The notes under the pieces were generated by a model. The model worked only from the letters and a program-made list of their open reading frames with translations, was not told the DNA's origin and made no database searches. This document shows, in pieces, positions 20,596 to 33,984 of a stretch of DNA of 64,000 bases. Each line of letters opens with the position of its first letter. Position 1 is the stretch's first letter. The DNA lies in the NCBI RefSeq assembly GCF_023856365.1, contig NW_026042401.1:186001-250000 (forward strand), read 5' to 3'. This stretch comes from Brienomyrus brachyistius (lineage: Eukaryota > Chordata > Actinopteri > Osteoglossiformes > Mormyridae). The translations under genes were made by a program, and so were the position numbers.

Positions 20596-20706
20596 TGTCG
20601 GAAGTTGGATTCGAACCCACGCCTTACTTCGGAGAACAGAATGCACCTTACTTCGGAAGACTGTTTACGTTGAGTCGGGCGAATGAGACCACTCGGCCAT
20701 GGGGCA
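20596..20706 (-). tRNA. tRNA-Leu(CAA)-like block, probably a pseudo-tRNA with intron (array copy 1)
   Basis: On the minus strand the block has a perfect A box (TGGCCGAGTGGT) and B box (GGTTCGAATCC), a Leu-like long variable arm (TCTCCGAAGTAAGGCGTG), and ACTCAAC at the anticodon loop, giving CAA. An extra segment sits at the position of the intron found in vertebrate tRNA-Leu(CAA). The 3' end CTTCCGACA resembles the tRNA 3' strand, but the 5' side (TGCCCCA) cannot pair with it, the anticodon stem does not close, and the T stem has a mismatch. So the Pol III promoter looks intact but the product would not fold as a normal tRNA. A TTTTATTTTT run about 60 nt downstream could terminate Pol III. 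The same block recurs at 21714, 22832, 23950, 25068, 26186, 27304, 29516 and 30634 (each 111 bp). Confidence 0.6.
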
Positions 20707-23700
20707 GTTTCCAGTTAAGCCCTAAGGAGTAGGTTAAGTCCAGCCTTGGCTTCCAAGCTGACGTTTTTCTACATATGTGCTTGTGTATCATGGACAGTAA
20801 GAGGGGGCAGGCAAGGAGAGAATTTCTCTTTGGTGATCAATAGAGTGTTATTATTATAACGTCTAAAACGTATGATGGTCTGTCGATAAATCAATAACAA
20901 TATGAATGAAGTCAATGTTTATCTAAAGAAATCAGAATGACAGTATATGTTATTTAACAACCTGAACACAACACGAAACGTTAGCAGTAACATATGATGC
21001 TCTGCTGCCTTCAGTGAAAGTCCTGACATAATGTCTTTTAACATTTGCTTTCATAGCGCTGTTCTACATTAAACATTTTGAAACGAAGCAGCCGAACTCG
21101 TGCCAGCGGTACGAAACGCGTCGAAGTTTCCCGACTCGACGCTGGAAAAGGCAGGGGCCGGACTGACTGTAGGGGGCGTGGCCAGAGACAGCCTGGCCAC
21201 TGTTCCAAATCATGGGTGCATGTTACAAGTCCGGAACATATTTTAACTTAGTACTAACTTAGCATCATATTTGATCTAATTCGACTGAATATTCCAGGTT
21301 TCCATCTCTCATGCATCTGGTGTGACGTGTTTTCAGACTCTCAGGCTGGCGCAAAGAAATCTTACGGCAAGTCTATTTTACACTAGTATAAACGTAAAAT
21401 CAGCGACACCAAAGGCGTTGGAGTAGTTTGCAAAACCTACAGACTATTTAAAAGGTAACACAACTGTTACATAGGTTTTATATCCGTGTGTCTGGGTGTG
21501 CAGACTTGTGGCGAATTGAACGTCTGACTCCGGTCAGCTGAGCAAAGTTGGTAACCTTGGTATTGTGTGTAGGAGATTCGGTATAACTATAATTTCGTTC
21601 TCCATTTACATGCCGGAAGTGTCTTTAAGTGTTATGTAGTTCTGCCTGAAACGCAAAAATAAAAGAAAGCAATTAGAACTAACCAGTTGCTGCTGTAGTG
21701 ATTGAAGAGCTTTTGTCGGAAGTTGGATTCGAACCCACGCCTTACTTCGGAGAACAGAATGCACCTTACTTCGGAAGGCTGTTTACGTTGAGTCGGGCGA
21801 ATGAGACCACTCGGCCATGGGGCAGTTTCCAGTTAAGCCCTAAGGAGTAGGTTAAGTCCAGCCTTGGCTTCCAAGCTGACGTTTTTCTACATATGTGCTT
21901 GTGTATCATGGACAGTAAGAGGGGGCAGGCAAGGAGAGAATTTCTCTTTGGTGATCAATAGAGTGTTATTATTATAACGTCTAAAACGTATGATGGTCTG
22001 TCGATAAATCAATAACAATATGAATGAAGTCAATGTTTATCTAAAGAAATCAGAATGACAGTATATGTTATTTAACAACCTGAACACAACACGAAACGTT
22101 AGCAGTAACATATGATGCTCTGCTGCCTTCAGTGAAAGTCCTGACATAATGTCTTTTAACATTTGCTTTCATAGCGCTGTTCTACATTAAACATTTTGAA
22201 ACGAAGCAGCCGAACTCGTGCCAGCGGTACGAAACGCGTCGAAGTTTCCCGACTCGACGCTGGAAAAGGCAGGGGCCGGACTGACTGTAGGGGGCGTGGC
22301 CAGAGACAGCTTGGCCACTGTTCCAAATCATGGGTGCATGTTACAAGTCCGGAACATATTTTAACTTAGTACTAACTTAGCATCATATTTGATCTAATTC
22401 GACTGAATATTCCAGGTTTCCATCTCTCATGCATCTGGTATGACATGTTTTCAGACTCTCAGGCTTGCGCAAAGAAATCTTACGGCAAGTCTATTTTACA
22501 CTAGTATAAACGTAAAATCAGCGACACCAAAGGCGTTGGAGTAGTTTGCAAAACCTACAGACTATTTAAAAGGTAACACAACTGTTACATAGGTTTTATA
22601 TCCGTGTGTCTGGGTGTGCAGACTTGTGGCGAATTGAACGTCTGACTCCGGTCAGCTGAGCAAAGTTGATAACCTTGGTATTGTGTGTAGGAGATTCGGC
22701 ATAACTATAATTTCGTTCTCCATTTACATGCCGGAAGTGTCTTTAAGTGTTATGTAGTTTTGCCTGAAACGCAAAAATAAAAGAAAGCAATTAGAGCTAA
22801 CCAGTTGCTGCTGTAGTGATTGAAGAACTTTTGTCGGAAGTTGGATTCGAACCCACGCCTTACTTCGGAGAACAGAATACACCTTACTTCGGAAGGCTGT
22901 TTACGTTGAGTCGGGCGAATGAGACCACTCGGCCATGGGGCAGTTTCCAGTTAAGCCCTAAGGAGTAGGTTAAGTCCAGCCTTGGCTTCCAAGCTGACGT
23001 TTTTCTACATATGTGCTTGTGTATCATGGACAGTAAGAGGGGGCAGGCAAGGAGAGAATTTCTCTTTGGTGATCAATAGAGTGTTATTATTATAACGTCT
23101 AAAACGTATGATGGTCTGTCGATAAATCAATAACAATATGAATGAAGTCAATGTTTATCTAAAGAAATCAGAATGACAGTATATGTTATTTAACAACCTG
23201 AACACAACACGAAACGTTAGCAGTAACATATGATGCTCTGCTGCCTTCAGTGAAAGTCCTGACATAATGTCTTTTAACATTTGCTTTCATAGCGCTGTTC
23301 TACATTAAACATTTTGAAACGAAGCAGCCGAACTCGTGCCAGCGGTACGAAACGCGTCGAAGTTTCCCGACTCGACGCTGGAAAAGGCAGGGGCCGGACT
23401 GACTGTAGGGGGCGTGGCCAGAGACAGCCTGGCCACTGTTCCAAATCATGGGTGCATGTTACAAGTCCGGAACATATTTTAACTTAGTACTAACTTAGCA
23501 TCATATTTGATCTAATTCGACTGAATATTCCAGGTTTCCATCTCTCATGCATCTGGTGTGACGTGTTTTCAGACTCTCAGGCTTGCGCAAAGAAATCTTA
23601 CGGCAAGTCTATTTTACACTAGTATAAACGTAAAATCAGCGACACCAAAGGCGTTGGAGTAGTTTGCAAAACCTACAGACTATTTAAAAGGTAACACAAC

Positions 23701-26700
23701 TGTTACATAGGTTTTATATCCGTGTGTCTGGGTGTGCAGACTTGTGGCGAATTGAACGTCTGACTCCGGTCAGCTGAGCAAAGTTGGTAACCTTGGTATT
23801 GTGTGTAGGAGATTCGGTATAACTATAATTTCGTTCTCCATTTACATGCCGGAAGTGTCTTTAAGTGTTATGTAGTTTTGCCTGAAACGCAAAAATAAAA
23901 GAAAGCAATTAGAGCTAACCAGTTGCTGCTGTAGTGATTGAAGAACTTTTGTCGGAAGTTGGATTCGAACCCACGCCTTACTTCGGAGAACAGAATACAC
24001 CTTACTTCGGAAGGCTGTTTACATTGAGTCGGGCGAATGAGACCACTCGGCCATGGGGCAGTTTCCAGTTCAGCCCTAAGGAGTAGGTTAAGTCCAGCCT
24101 TGGCTTCCAAGCTGACGTTTTTCTACATATGTGCTTGTGTATCATGGACAGTAAGAGGGGGCAGGCAAGGAGAGAATTTCTCTTTGGTGATCAATAGAGT
24201 GTTATTATTATAACGTCTAAAACGTATGATGGTCTGTCGATAAATCAATAACAATATGAATGAAGTCAATGTTTATCTAAAGAAATCAGAATGACAGTAT
24301 ATGTTATTTAACAACCTGAACACAACACGAAACGTTAGCAGTAACATATGATGCTCTGCTGCCTTCAGTGAAAGTCCTGACATAATGTCTTTTAACATTT
24401 GCTTTCATAGCGCTGTTCTACATTAAACATTTTGAAACGAAGCAGCCGAACTCGTGCCAGCGGTACGAAACGCGTCGAAGTTTCCCGACTCGACGCTGGA
24501 AAAGGCAGGGGCCGGACTGACTGTAGGGGGCATGGCCAGAGACAGCCTGGCCACTGTTCCAAATCATGGGTGCATGTTACAAGTCCGGAACATATTTTAA
24601 CTTAGTACTAACTTAGCATCATATTTGATCTAATTCGACTGAATATTCCAGGTTTCCATCTCTCATGCATCTGGTGTGACGTGTTTTCAGACTCTCATGC
24701 TGGCGCAAAGAAATCTTACGGCAAGTCTATTTTACACTAGTATAAACGTAAAATCAGCGACACCAAAGGCGTTGGAGTAGTTTGCAAAACCTACAGACTA
24801 TTTAAAAGGTAACACAACTGTTACATAGGTTTTATATCCGTGTGTCTGGGTGTGCAGACTTGTGGCGAATTGAACGTCTGACTCCGGTCAGCTGAGCAAA
24901 GTTGGTAACCTTGGTATTGTGTGTAGGAGATTCGGTATAACTATAATTTCGTTCTCCATTTACATGCCGGAAGTGTCTTTAAGTGTTATGTAGTTTTGCC
25001 TGAAACGCAAAAATAAAAGAAAGCAATTAGAACTAACCAGTTGCTGCTGTAGTGATTGAAGAGCTTTTGTCGGAAGTTGGATTCGAACCCACGCCTTACT
25101 TCGGAGAACAGAATACACCTTACTTCGGAAGGCTGTTTACGTTGAGTCGGGCGAATGAGACCACTCGGCCATGGGGCAGTTTCCAGTTAAGCCCTAAGGA
25201 GTAGGTTAAGTCCAGCCTTGGCTTCCAAGCTGACGTTTTTCTACATATGTGCTTGTGTATCATGGACAGTAAGAGGGGGCAGGCAAGGAGAGAATTTCTC
25301 TTTGGTGATCAATAGAGTGTTATTATTATAACGTCTAAAACGTATGATGGTCTGTCGATAAATCAATAACAATATGAATGAAGTCAATGTTTATCTAAAG
25401 AAATCAGAATGACAGTATATGTTATTTAACAACCTGAACACAACACGAAACGTTAGCAGTAACATATGATGCTCTGCTGCCTTCAGTGAAAGTCCTGACA
25501 TAATGTCTTTTAACATTTGCTTTCATAGCGCTGTTCTACATTAAACATTTTGAAACGAAGCAGCCGAACTCGTGCCAGCGGTACGAAACGCGTCGAAGTT
25601 TCCCGACTCGACGCTGGAAAAGGCAGGGGCCGGACTGACTGTAGGGGGCGTGGCCAGAGACAGCCTGGCCACTGTTCCAAATCATGGGTGCATGTTACAA
25701 GTCCGGAACATATTTTAACTTAGTACTAACTTAGCATCATATTTGATCTAATTCGACTGAATATTCCAGGTTTCCATCTCTCATGCATCTGGTGTGACGT
25801 GTTTTCAGACTCTCAGGCTTGCGCAAAGAAATCTTACGGCAAGTCTATTTTACACTAGTATAAACGTAAAATCAGCGACACCAAAGGCGTTGGAGTAGTT
25901 TGCAAAACCTACAGACTATTTAAAAGGTAACACAACTGTTACATAGGTTTTATATCCGTGTGTCTGGGTGTGCAGACTTGTGGCGAATTGAACGTCTGAC
26001 TCCGGTCAGCTGAGCAAAGTTGGTAACCTTGGTATTGTGTGTAGGAGATTCGGTATAACTATAATTTCGTTCTCCATTTACATGCCGGAAGTGTCTTTAA
26101 GTGTTATGTAGTTTTGCCTGAAACGCAAAAATAAAAGAAAGCAATTAGAGCTAACCAGTTGCTGCTGTAGTGATTGAAGAACTTTTGTCGGAAGTTGGAT
26201 TCGAACCCACGCCTTACTTCGGAGAACAGAATACACCTTACTTCGGAAGGCTGTTTACATTGAGTCGGGCGAATGAGACCACTCGGCCATGGGGCAGTTT
26301 CCAGTTCAGCCCTAAGGAGTAGGTTAAGTCCAGCCTTGGCTTCCAAGCTGACGTTTTTCTACATATGTGCTTGTGTATCATGGACAGTAAGAGGGGGCAG
26401 GCAAGGAGAGAATTTCTCTTTGGTGATCAATAGAGTGTTATTATTATAACGTCTAAAACGTATGATGGTCTGTCGATAAATCAATAACAATATGAATGAA
26501 GTCAATGTTTATCTAAAGAAATCAGAATGACAGTATATGTTATTTAACAACCTGAACACAACACGAAACGTTAGCAGTAACATATGATGCTCTGCTGCCT
26601 TCAGTGAAAGTCCTGACATAATGTCTTTTAACATTTGCTTTCATAGCGCTGTTCTACATTAAACATTTTGAAACGAAGCAGCCGAACTCGTGCCAGCGGT

Positions 26701-28421
26701 ACGAAACGCGTCGAAGTTTCCCGACTCGACGCTGGAAAAGGCAGGGGCCGGACTGACTGTAGGGGGCATGGCCAGAGACAGCCTGGCCACTGTTCCAAAT
26801 CATGGGTGCATGTTACAAGTCCGGAACATATTTTAACTTAGTACTAACTTAGCATCATATTTGATCTAATTCGACTGAATATTCCAGGTTTCCATCTCTC
26901 ATGCATCTGGTGTGACGTGTTTTCAGACTCTCAGGCTGGCGCAAAGAAATCTTACGGCAAGTCTATTTTACACTAGTATAAACGTAAAATCAGCGACACC
27001 AAAGGCGTTGGAGTAGTTTGCAAAACCTACAGACTATTTAAAAGGTAACACAACTGTTACATAGGTTTTATATCCGTGTGTCTGGGTGTGCAGACTTGTG
27101 GCGAATTGAACGTCTGACTCCGGTCAGCTGAGCAAAGTTGGTAACCTTGGTATTGTGTGTAGGAGATTCGGTATAACTATAATTTCGTTCTCCATTTACA
27201 TGCCGGAAGTGTCTTTAAGTGTTATGTAGTTTTGCCTGAAACGCAAAAATAAAAGAAAGCAATTAGAACTAACCAGTTGCTGCTGTAGTGATTGAAGAGC
27301 TTTTGTCGGAAGTTGGATTCGAACCCACGCCTTACTTCGGAGAACAGAATACACCTTACTTCGGAAGGCTGTTTACGTTGAGTCGGGCGAATGAGACCAC
27401 TCGGCCATGGGGCAGTTTCCAGTTAAGCCCTAAGGAGTAGGTTAAGTCCAGCCTTGGCTTCCAAGCTGACGTTTTTCTACATATGTGCTTGTGTATCATG
27501 GACAGTAAGAGGGGGCAGGCAAGGAGAGAATTTCTCTTTGGTGATCAATAGAGTGTTATTATTATAACGTCTAAAACGTATGATGGTCTGTCGATAAATC
27601 AATAACAATATGAATGAAGTCAATGTTTATCTAAAGAAATCAGAATGACAGTATATGTTATTTAACAACCTGAACACAACACGAAACGTTAGCAGTAACA
27701 TATGATGCTCTGCTGCCTTCAGTGAAAGTCCTGACATAATGTCTTTTAACATTTGCTTTCATAGCGCTGTTCTACATTAAACATTTTGAAACGAAGCAGC
27801 CGAACTCGTGCCAGCGGTACGAAACGCGTCGAAGTTTCCCGACTCGACGCTGGAAAAGGCAGGGGCCGGACTGACTGTAGGGGGCGTGGCCAGAGACAGC
27901 CTGGCCACTGTTCCAAATCATGGGTGCATGTTACAAGTCCGGAACATATTTTAACTTAGTACTAACTTAGCATCATATTTGATCTAATTCGACTGAATAT
28001 TCCAGGTTTCCATCTCTCATGCATCTGGTGTGACGTGTTTTCAGACTCTCAGGCTTGCGCAAAGAAATCTTACGGCAAGTCTATTTTACACTAGTATAAA
28101 CGTAAAATCAGCGACACCAAAGGCGTTGGAGTAGTTTGCAAAACCTACAGACTATTTAAAAGGTAACACAACTGTTACATAGGTTTTATATCCGTGTGTC
28201 TGGGTGTGCAGACTTGTGGCGAATTGAACGTCTGACTCCGGTCAGCTGAGCAAAGTTGGTAACCTTGGTATTGTGTGTAGGAGATTCGGTATAACTATAA
28301 TTTCGTTCTCCATTTACATGCCGGAAGTGTCTTTAAGTGTTATGTAGTTTTGCCTGAAACGCAAAAATAAAAGAAAGCAATTAGAGCTAACCAGTTGCTG
28401 CTGTAGTGATTGAAGAACTTT

Positions 28422-28508
28422 TGTCGGAAGTTGGATTCGAAACCACACCTTACTTCGGAAGGCTGTTTACATTGAGTCGGGCGAATGAGACCACTCGGCC
28501 ATGGGGCA
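28422..28508 (-). tRNA. tRNA-Leu-like block with 24-bp deletion (array copy 8)
   Basis: This copy is 87 bp instead of 111. One of the two CTTACTTCGGA-containing direct repeats inside the block, which flank the intron-like segment, is lost together with the sequence between them. This fully accounts for the 1,094-bp spacing of this monomer. It also changes the base beside the B box (TTCGAAACC). Confidence 0.6.
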
Positions 28509-31402
28509 GTTTCCAGTTAAGCCCTAAGGAGTAGGTTAAGTCCAGCCTTGGCTTCCAAGCTGACGTTTTTCTACATATGTGCTTGTGTATCATGGACAGT
28601 AAGAGGGGGCAGGCAAGGAGAGAATTTCTCTTTGGTGATCAATAGAGTGTTATTATTATAACGTCTAAAACGTCTGATGGTCTGTCGATAAATCAATAAC
28701 AATATGAATGAAGTCAATGTTTATCTAAAGAAATCAGAATGACAGTATATGTTATTTAACAACCTGAACACAACACGAAACGTTAGCAGTAACATATGAT
28801 GCTCTGCTGCCTTCAGTGAAAGTCCTGACATAATGTCTTTTAACATTTGCTTTCATAGCGCTGTTCTACATTAAACATTTTGAAACGAAGCAGCCGAACT
28901 CGTGCCAGCGGTACGAAACGCGTCGAAGTTTCCCGACTCGACGCTGGAAAAGGCAGGGGCCGGACTGACTGTAGGGGGCATGGCCAGAGACAGCCTGGCC
29001 ACTGTTCCAAATCATGGGTGCATGTTACAAGTCCGGAACATATTTTAACTTAGTACTAACTTAGCATCATATTTGATCTAATTCGACTGAATATTCCAGG
29101 TTTCCATCTCTCATGCATCTGGTGTGACCTGTTTTCAGACTCTCAGGCTGGCGCAAAGAAATCTTACGGCAAGTCTATTTTACACTAGTATAAACGTAAA
29201 ATCAGCGACACCAAAGGCGTTGGAGTAGTTTGCAAAACCTACAGACTATTTAAAAGGTAACACAACTGTTACATAGGTTTTATATCCGTGTGTCTGGGTG
29301 TGCAGACTTGTGGCGAATTGAACGTCTGACTCCGGTCAGCTGAGCAAAGTTGGTAACCTTGGTATTGTGTGTAGGAGATTCGGTATAACTATAATTTCGT
29401 TCTCCATTTACATGCCGGAAGTGTCTTTAAGTGTTATGTAGTTTTGCCTGAAACGCAAAAATAAAAGAAAGCAATTAGAGCTAACCAGTTGCTGCTGTAG
29501 TGATTGAAGAACTTTTGTCGGAAGTTGGATTCGAACCCACGCCTTACTTCGGAGAACAGAATACACCTTACTTCGGAAGACTGTTTACGTTGAGTCGGGC
29601 GAATGAGACCACTCGGCCATGGGGCAGTTTCCAGTTAAGCCCTAAGGAGTAGGTTAAGTCCAGCCTTGGCTTCCAAGCTGAGGTTTTTCTACATATGTGC
29701 TTGTGTATCATGGACAGTAAGAGGGGGCAGGCAAGGAGAGAATTTCTCTTTGGTGATCAATAGAGTGTTATTATTATAACGTCTAAAACGTATGATGGTC
29801 TGTCGATAAATCAATAACAATATGAATGAAGTCAATGTTTATCTAAAGAAATCAGAATGACAGTATATGTTATTTAACAACCTGAACACAACACGAAACG
29901 TTAGCAGTAACATATGATGCTCTGCTGCCTTCAGTGAAAGTCCTGACATAATGTCTTTTAACATTTGCTTTCATAGCGCTGTTCTACATTAAACATTTTG
30001 AAACGAAGCAGCCGAACTCGTGCCAGCGGTACGAAACGCGTCGAAGTTTCCCGACTCGACGCTGGAAAAGGCAGGGGCCGGACTGACTGTAGGGGGCGTG
30101 GCCAGAGACAGCCTGGCCACTGTTCCAAATCATGGGTGCATGTTACAAGTCCGGAACATATTTTAACTTAGTACTAACTTAGCATCATATTTGATCTAAT
30201 TCGACTGAATATTCCAGGTTTCCATCTCTCATGCATCTGGTGTGACGTGTTTTCAGACTCTCAGGCTGGCGCAAAGAAATCTTACGGCAAGTCTATTTTA
30301 CACTAGTATAAACGTAAAATCAGCGACACCAAAGGCGTTGGAGTAGTTTGCAAAACCTACAGACTATTTAAAAGGTAACACAACTGTTACATAGGTTTTA
30401 TATGCGTGTGTCTGGGTGTGCAGACTTGTGGCGAATTGAACGTCTGACTCCGGTCAGCTGAGCAAAGTTGGTAACCTTGGTATTGTGTGTAGGAGATTCG
30501 GTATAACTATAATTTCGTTCTCCATTTACATGCCGGAAGTGTCTTTAAGTGTTATGTAGTTTTGCCTGAAACGCAAAAATAAAAGAAAGCAATTAGAACT
30601 AACTAGTTGCTGCTGTAGTGATTGAAGAACTTTTGTCGGAAGTTGGATTCGAACCCACGCCTTACTTCGGAGAACAGAATACACCTTACTTCGGAAGGCT
30701 GTTTACGTTGAGTCGGGCGAATGAGACCACTCGGCCATGGGGCAGCTTCCAGTTAAGCCCTAAGGAGTAGGTTAAGTCCAGCCTTGGCTTCCAAGCTGAC
30801 GTTTTTCTACATATGTGCTTGTGTATCATGGACAGTAAGAGGGGGCAGGCAAGGAGAGAATTTCTCTTTGGTGATCAATAGAGTGTTATTATTATAACGT
30901 CTAAAACGTATGATGGTCTGTCGATAAATCAATAACAATATGAATGAAGTCAATGTTTATCTAAAGAAATCAGAATGACAGTATATGTTATTTAACAACC
31001 TGAACACAACACGAAACGTTAGCAGTAACATATGATGCTCTGCTGCCTTCAGTGAAAGTCCTGACATAATGTCTTTTAACATTTGCTTTCATAGCGCTGT
31101 TCTACATTAAACATTTTGAAACGAAGCAGCCGAACTCGTGCCAGCGGTACGAAACGCGTCGAAGTTTCCCGACTCGACGCTGGAAAAGGCAGGGGCCGGA
31201 CTGACTGTAGGGGGTGTGGCCAGAGACAGCCTGGCCACTGTTCCAAATCATGGGTGCATGTTACAAGTCCGGAACATATTTTAACTTAGTACTAACTTAG
31301 CATCATATTTGATCTAATTCGACTGAATATTCCAGGTTTCCATCTCTCATGCATCTGGTGTGACGTGTTTTCAGACTCTCAGGCTGGCGCAAAGAAATCT
31401 TA

Positions 31403-33427
31403 CGGCAAGTCTATTTTACACTAGTATAAACGTAAAATCAGCGACACCAAAGGCGTTGGAGTAGTTTGCAAAACCTACAGACTATTTAAAAGGTAACACA
31501 TGGCTTTCTTTTATTTTTGCGTTTAAGGCAAAACTACATAACACTTAAAGACACTTCCGGCATGTAAATGGAGAACGAAATTATAGTTATACCGAATCTC
31601 CTACACACAATACCAAGGTTACCAACTTTGCTCAGCTGACCGGAGTGAGACGTTCAATTCCCGTAAGATTTCTTTGCGCCAGCCTGAGAGTCTGAAAACA
31701 CGTCACACCAGATGCATGAGAGATGGAAACCTGGGATATTCAGTCGAATTAGATCAAATATGATGCTAAGTTAGTACTAAGTTAAAATATGTTCCGGACT
31801 TGTAACATGCACCCATGATTTGGAACAGTGGCCAGGCTGTCTCTGGCCACGCCCCCTACAGTCAGTCCGGCCCCTGCCTTTTCCAGCGTCGAGTCGGGAA
31901 ACTTCGACGCGTTTCGTACCGCTGGCACGAGTTCGGCTGCTTCGTTTCAAAATGTTTAATGTAGAACAGCGCTATGAAAGCAAATGTTAAAAGACATTAT
32001 GTCAGGACTTTCACTGAAGGCAGCAGAGCATCATATGTTACTGCTAACGTTTCGTGTTGTGTTCAGGTTGTTAAATAACATATACTGTCATTCTGATTTC
32101 TTTAGATAAACATTGACTTCATTCATATTGTTATTGATTTATCGACAGACCATCATACGTTTTAGACGTAATAATAATAACACTCTATTGATCACCAAAG
32201 AGAAATTCTCTCCTTGCCTGCCCCCTCTTACTGTCCATGATACACAAGCACATATGTAGAAAAACGTCAGCTTGGAAGCCAAGGCTGGACTTAACCTACT
32301 CCTTAGGGCTTAACTGGAAACTGCCCCATGGCCGAGTGGTCTCATTCGCCCGACTCAACGTAAACAGCCTTCCGAAGTAAGGTGCATTCTGTTCTCCGAA
32401 GTAAGGCGTGGGTTCGAATCCAACTTCCGACAAAAGCTCTTCAATCACTACAGCAGCAACTGGTTAGTTCTAATTGCTTTCTTTTATTTTTGCGTTTCAG
32501 GCAAAACTACATAACACTTAAAGACACTTCCGGCATGTAAATGGAGAACGAAATTATAGTTATACCGAATCTCCTACACACAATACCAAGGTTACCAACT
32601 TTGCTCAGCTGACCGGAGTCAGACGTTCAATTCGCCACAAGTCTGCACACCCAGACACACGGATATAAAACCTATGTAACAGTTGTGTTACCTTTTAAAT
32701 AGTCTGTAGGTTTTGCAAACTACTCCAACGCCTTTGGTGTCGCTGATTTTACGTTTATACTAGTGTAAAATAGACTTGCCGTAAGATTTCTTTGCGCCAG
32801 CCTGAGAGTCTGAAAACACGTCACACCAGATGCATGAGAGATGGAAACCTGGAATATTCAGTCGAATTAGATCAAATATGATGCTAAGTTAGTACTAAGT
32901 TAAAATATGTTCCGGACTTGTAACATGCACCCATGATTTGGAACAGTGGCCAGGCTGTCTCTGGCCACGCCCCCTACAGTCAGTCCGGCCCCTGCCTTTT
33001 CCAGCGTCGAGTCGGGAAACTTCGACGCGTTTCGTACCGCTGGCACGAGTTCGGCTGCTTCGTTTCAAAATGTTTAATGTAGAACAGCGCTATGAAAGCA
33101 AATGTTAAAAGACATTATGTCAGGACTTTCACTGAAGGCAGCAGAGCATCATATGTTACTGCTAACGTTTCGTGTTGTGTTCAGGTTGTTAAATAACATA
33201 TACTGTCATTCTGATTTCTTTAGATAAACATTGACTTCATTCATATTGTTATTGATTTATCGACAGACCATCATACGTTTTAGACGTTATAATAATAACA
33301 CTCTATTGATCACCAAAGAGAAATTCTCTCCTTGCCTGCCCCCTCTTACTGTCCATGATACACAAGCACATATGTAGAAAAACGTCAGCTTGGAAGCCAA
33401 GGCTGGACTTAACCTACTCCTTAGGGT
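31403..33427. repeat. Large inverted repeat closing the satellite array
   Basis: Direct monomer sequence runs to about 31500. Inverted sequence starts at 31501 from a different monomer phase and lacks about 150 bp (TTCAATTC joined to CCGTAAGATT near 31660-31667). Beyond that, 31667-33427 is the reverse complement of about 1,760 bp ending at 31403, with a ~264-bp loop. The arms look nearly identical. Confidence 0.85.
32322..32432 (+). tRNA. tRNA-Leu-like block in the inverted part of the array
   Basis: This is the only complete block in reverse orientation. A box at 32331-32342 and B box at 32411-32421 are both unchanged from the direct copies. The second inverted monomer ends at 33427, just before its block would begin. 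Confidence 0.6.
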
Positions 33428-33984
33428 TTAAACCTGAAGAACAAAACAGTGAATCTGTTCTGACTGAAGTAAAACCACCTTGATAATCGACAGCAGCACC
33501 GATCAGCTCAGTCCTACATACAGAGCCAGCTGGACCAAAGAGCTGAATAAGAGGGTGGATGTGAACAGTAAAGTCTTACATGCTTTATAGAAACACGGTA
33601 CAGCCACATCTGTACTATTACACAGGACACATGTGAGGAACAGGAGACATTAACAAAGAGCATGAAAATAGCTAGAGATTATCACACAACATGTTGCACT
33701 ATTTTGTAAAAACAGGCCTGCAGTTGTTCCCCAGCAGCACAGGGCACAAGGCAAGGGCTCACTCTGGATGGGATGGGATCTCAAGTTTATTATTAAGAAA
33801 ATGAAATAAAAAATATTTTTTTCCCTTAAAATTAAAATGACAGTTTCCCATTACTGTGTGATCAGGTAAATGCTGCTAGCTGGACCCCCACACTACTGTA
33901 AATGCTGCTGAATGCTTACCTCCGTTTTTCATTATCCCCTCCTTCTTCATCATGTGCAGAGAAACAGGAGAAAGGATAGTTAAT
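33428..33984. other. No confident gene; array flank
   Basis: Unique-looking sequence begins right after ACTCCTTAGGG. A possible minus-strand exon end lies at about 33921-33955 (AAAAACGGAG followed by GTAAGC), preceded by MMKKEGIMKN, but no neighbours support it. Confidence 0.3.

Larger units (their letters stand above)
19907..33427 (+). repeat. 1,118-bp tandem satellite, ~10.4 direct plus ~1.7 inverted copies
   Basis: Using GACATAATGTC as phase marker, direct copies start at 19907, 21025, 22143, 23261, 24379, 25497, 26615, 27733, 28827, 29945 and 31063. Every step is exactly 1,118 bp except one of 1,094 bp. The eleventh is cut at about 31500. From 31501 to 33427 the same monomer runs in the opposite direction, with the phase marker ending at 32003 and 33121, again 1,118 apart. 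Copies differ at only a handful of sites, so the array is young or homogenised. Each complete copy carries the tRNA-like block, a perfect GTGGCCAG/CTGGCCAC hairpin, and no credible coding frame. Confidence 0.97.

Noticed and set aside
20596..20706. Functional tRNA-Leu gene
   Set aside because: The boxes are perfect, but the acceptor and anticodon stems do not pair; kept as a tRNA-like block instead.
23868..24110. Conserved 80-codon frame repeated at 26104-26346
   Set aside because: It runs antisense through the tRNA-like block of the satellite and exists only in two copies of the higher-order dimer; most other monomers break it.
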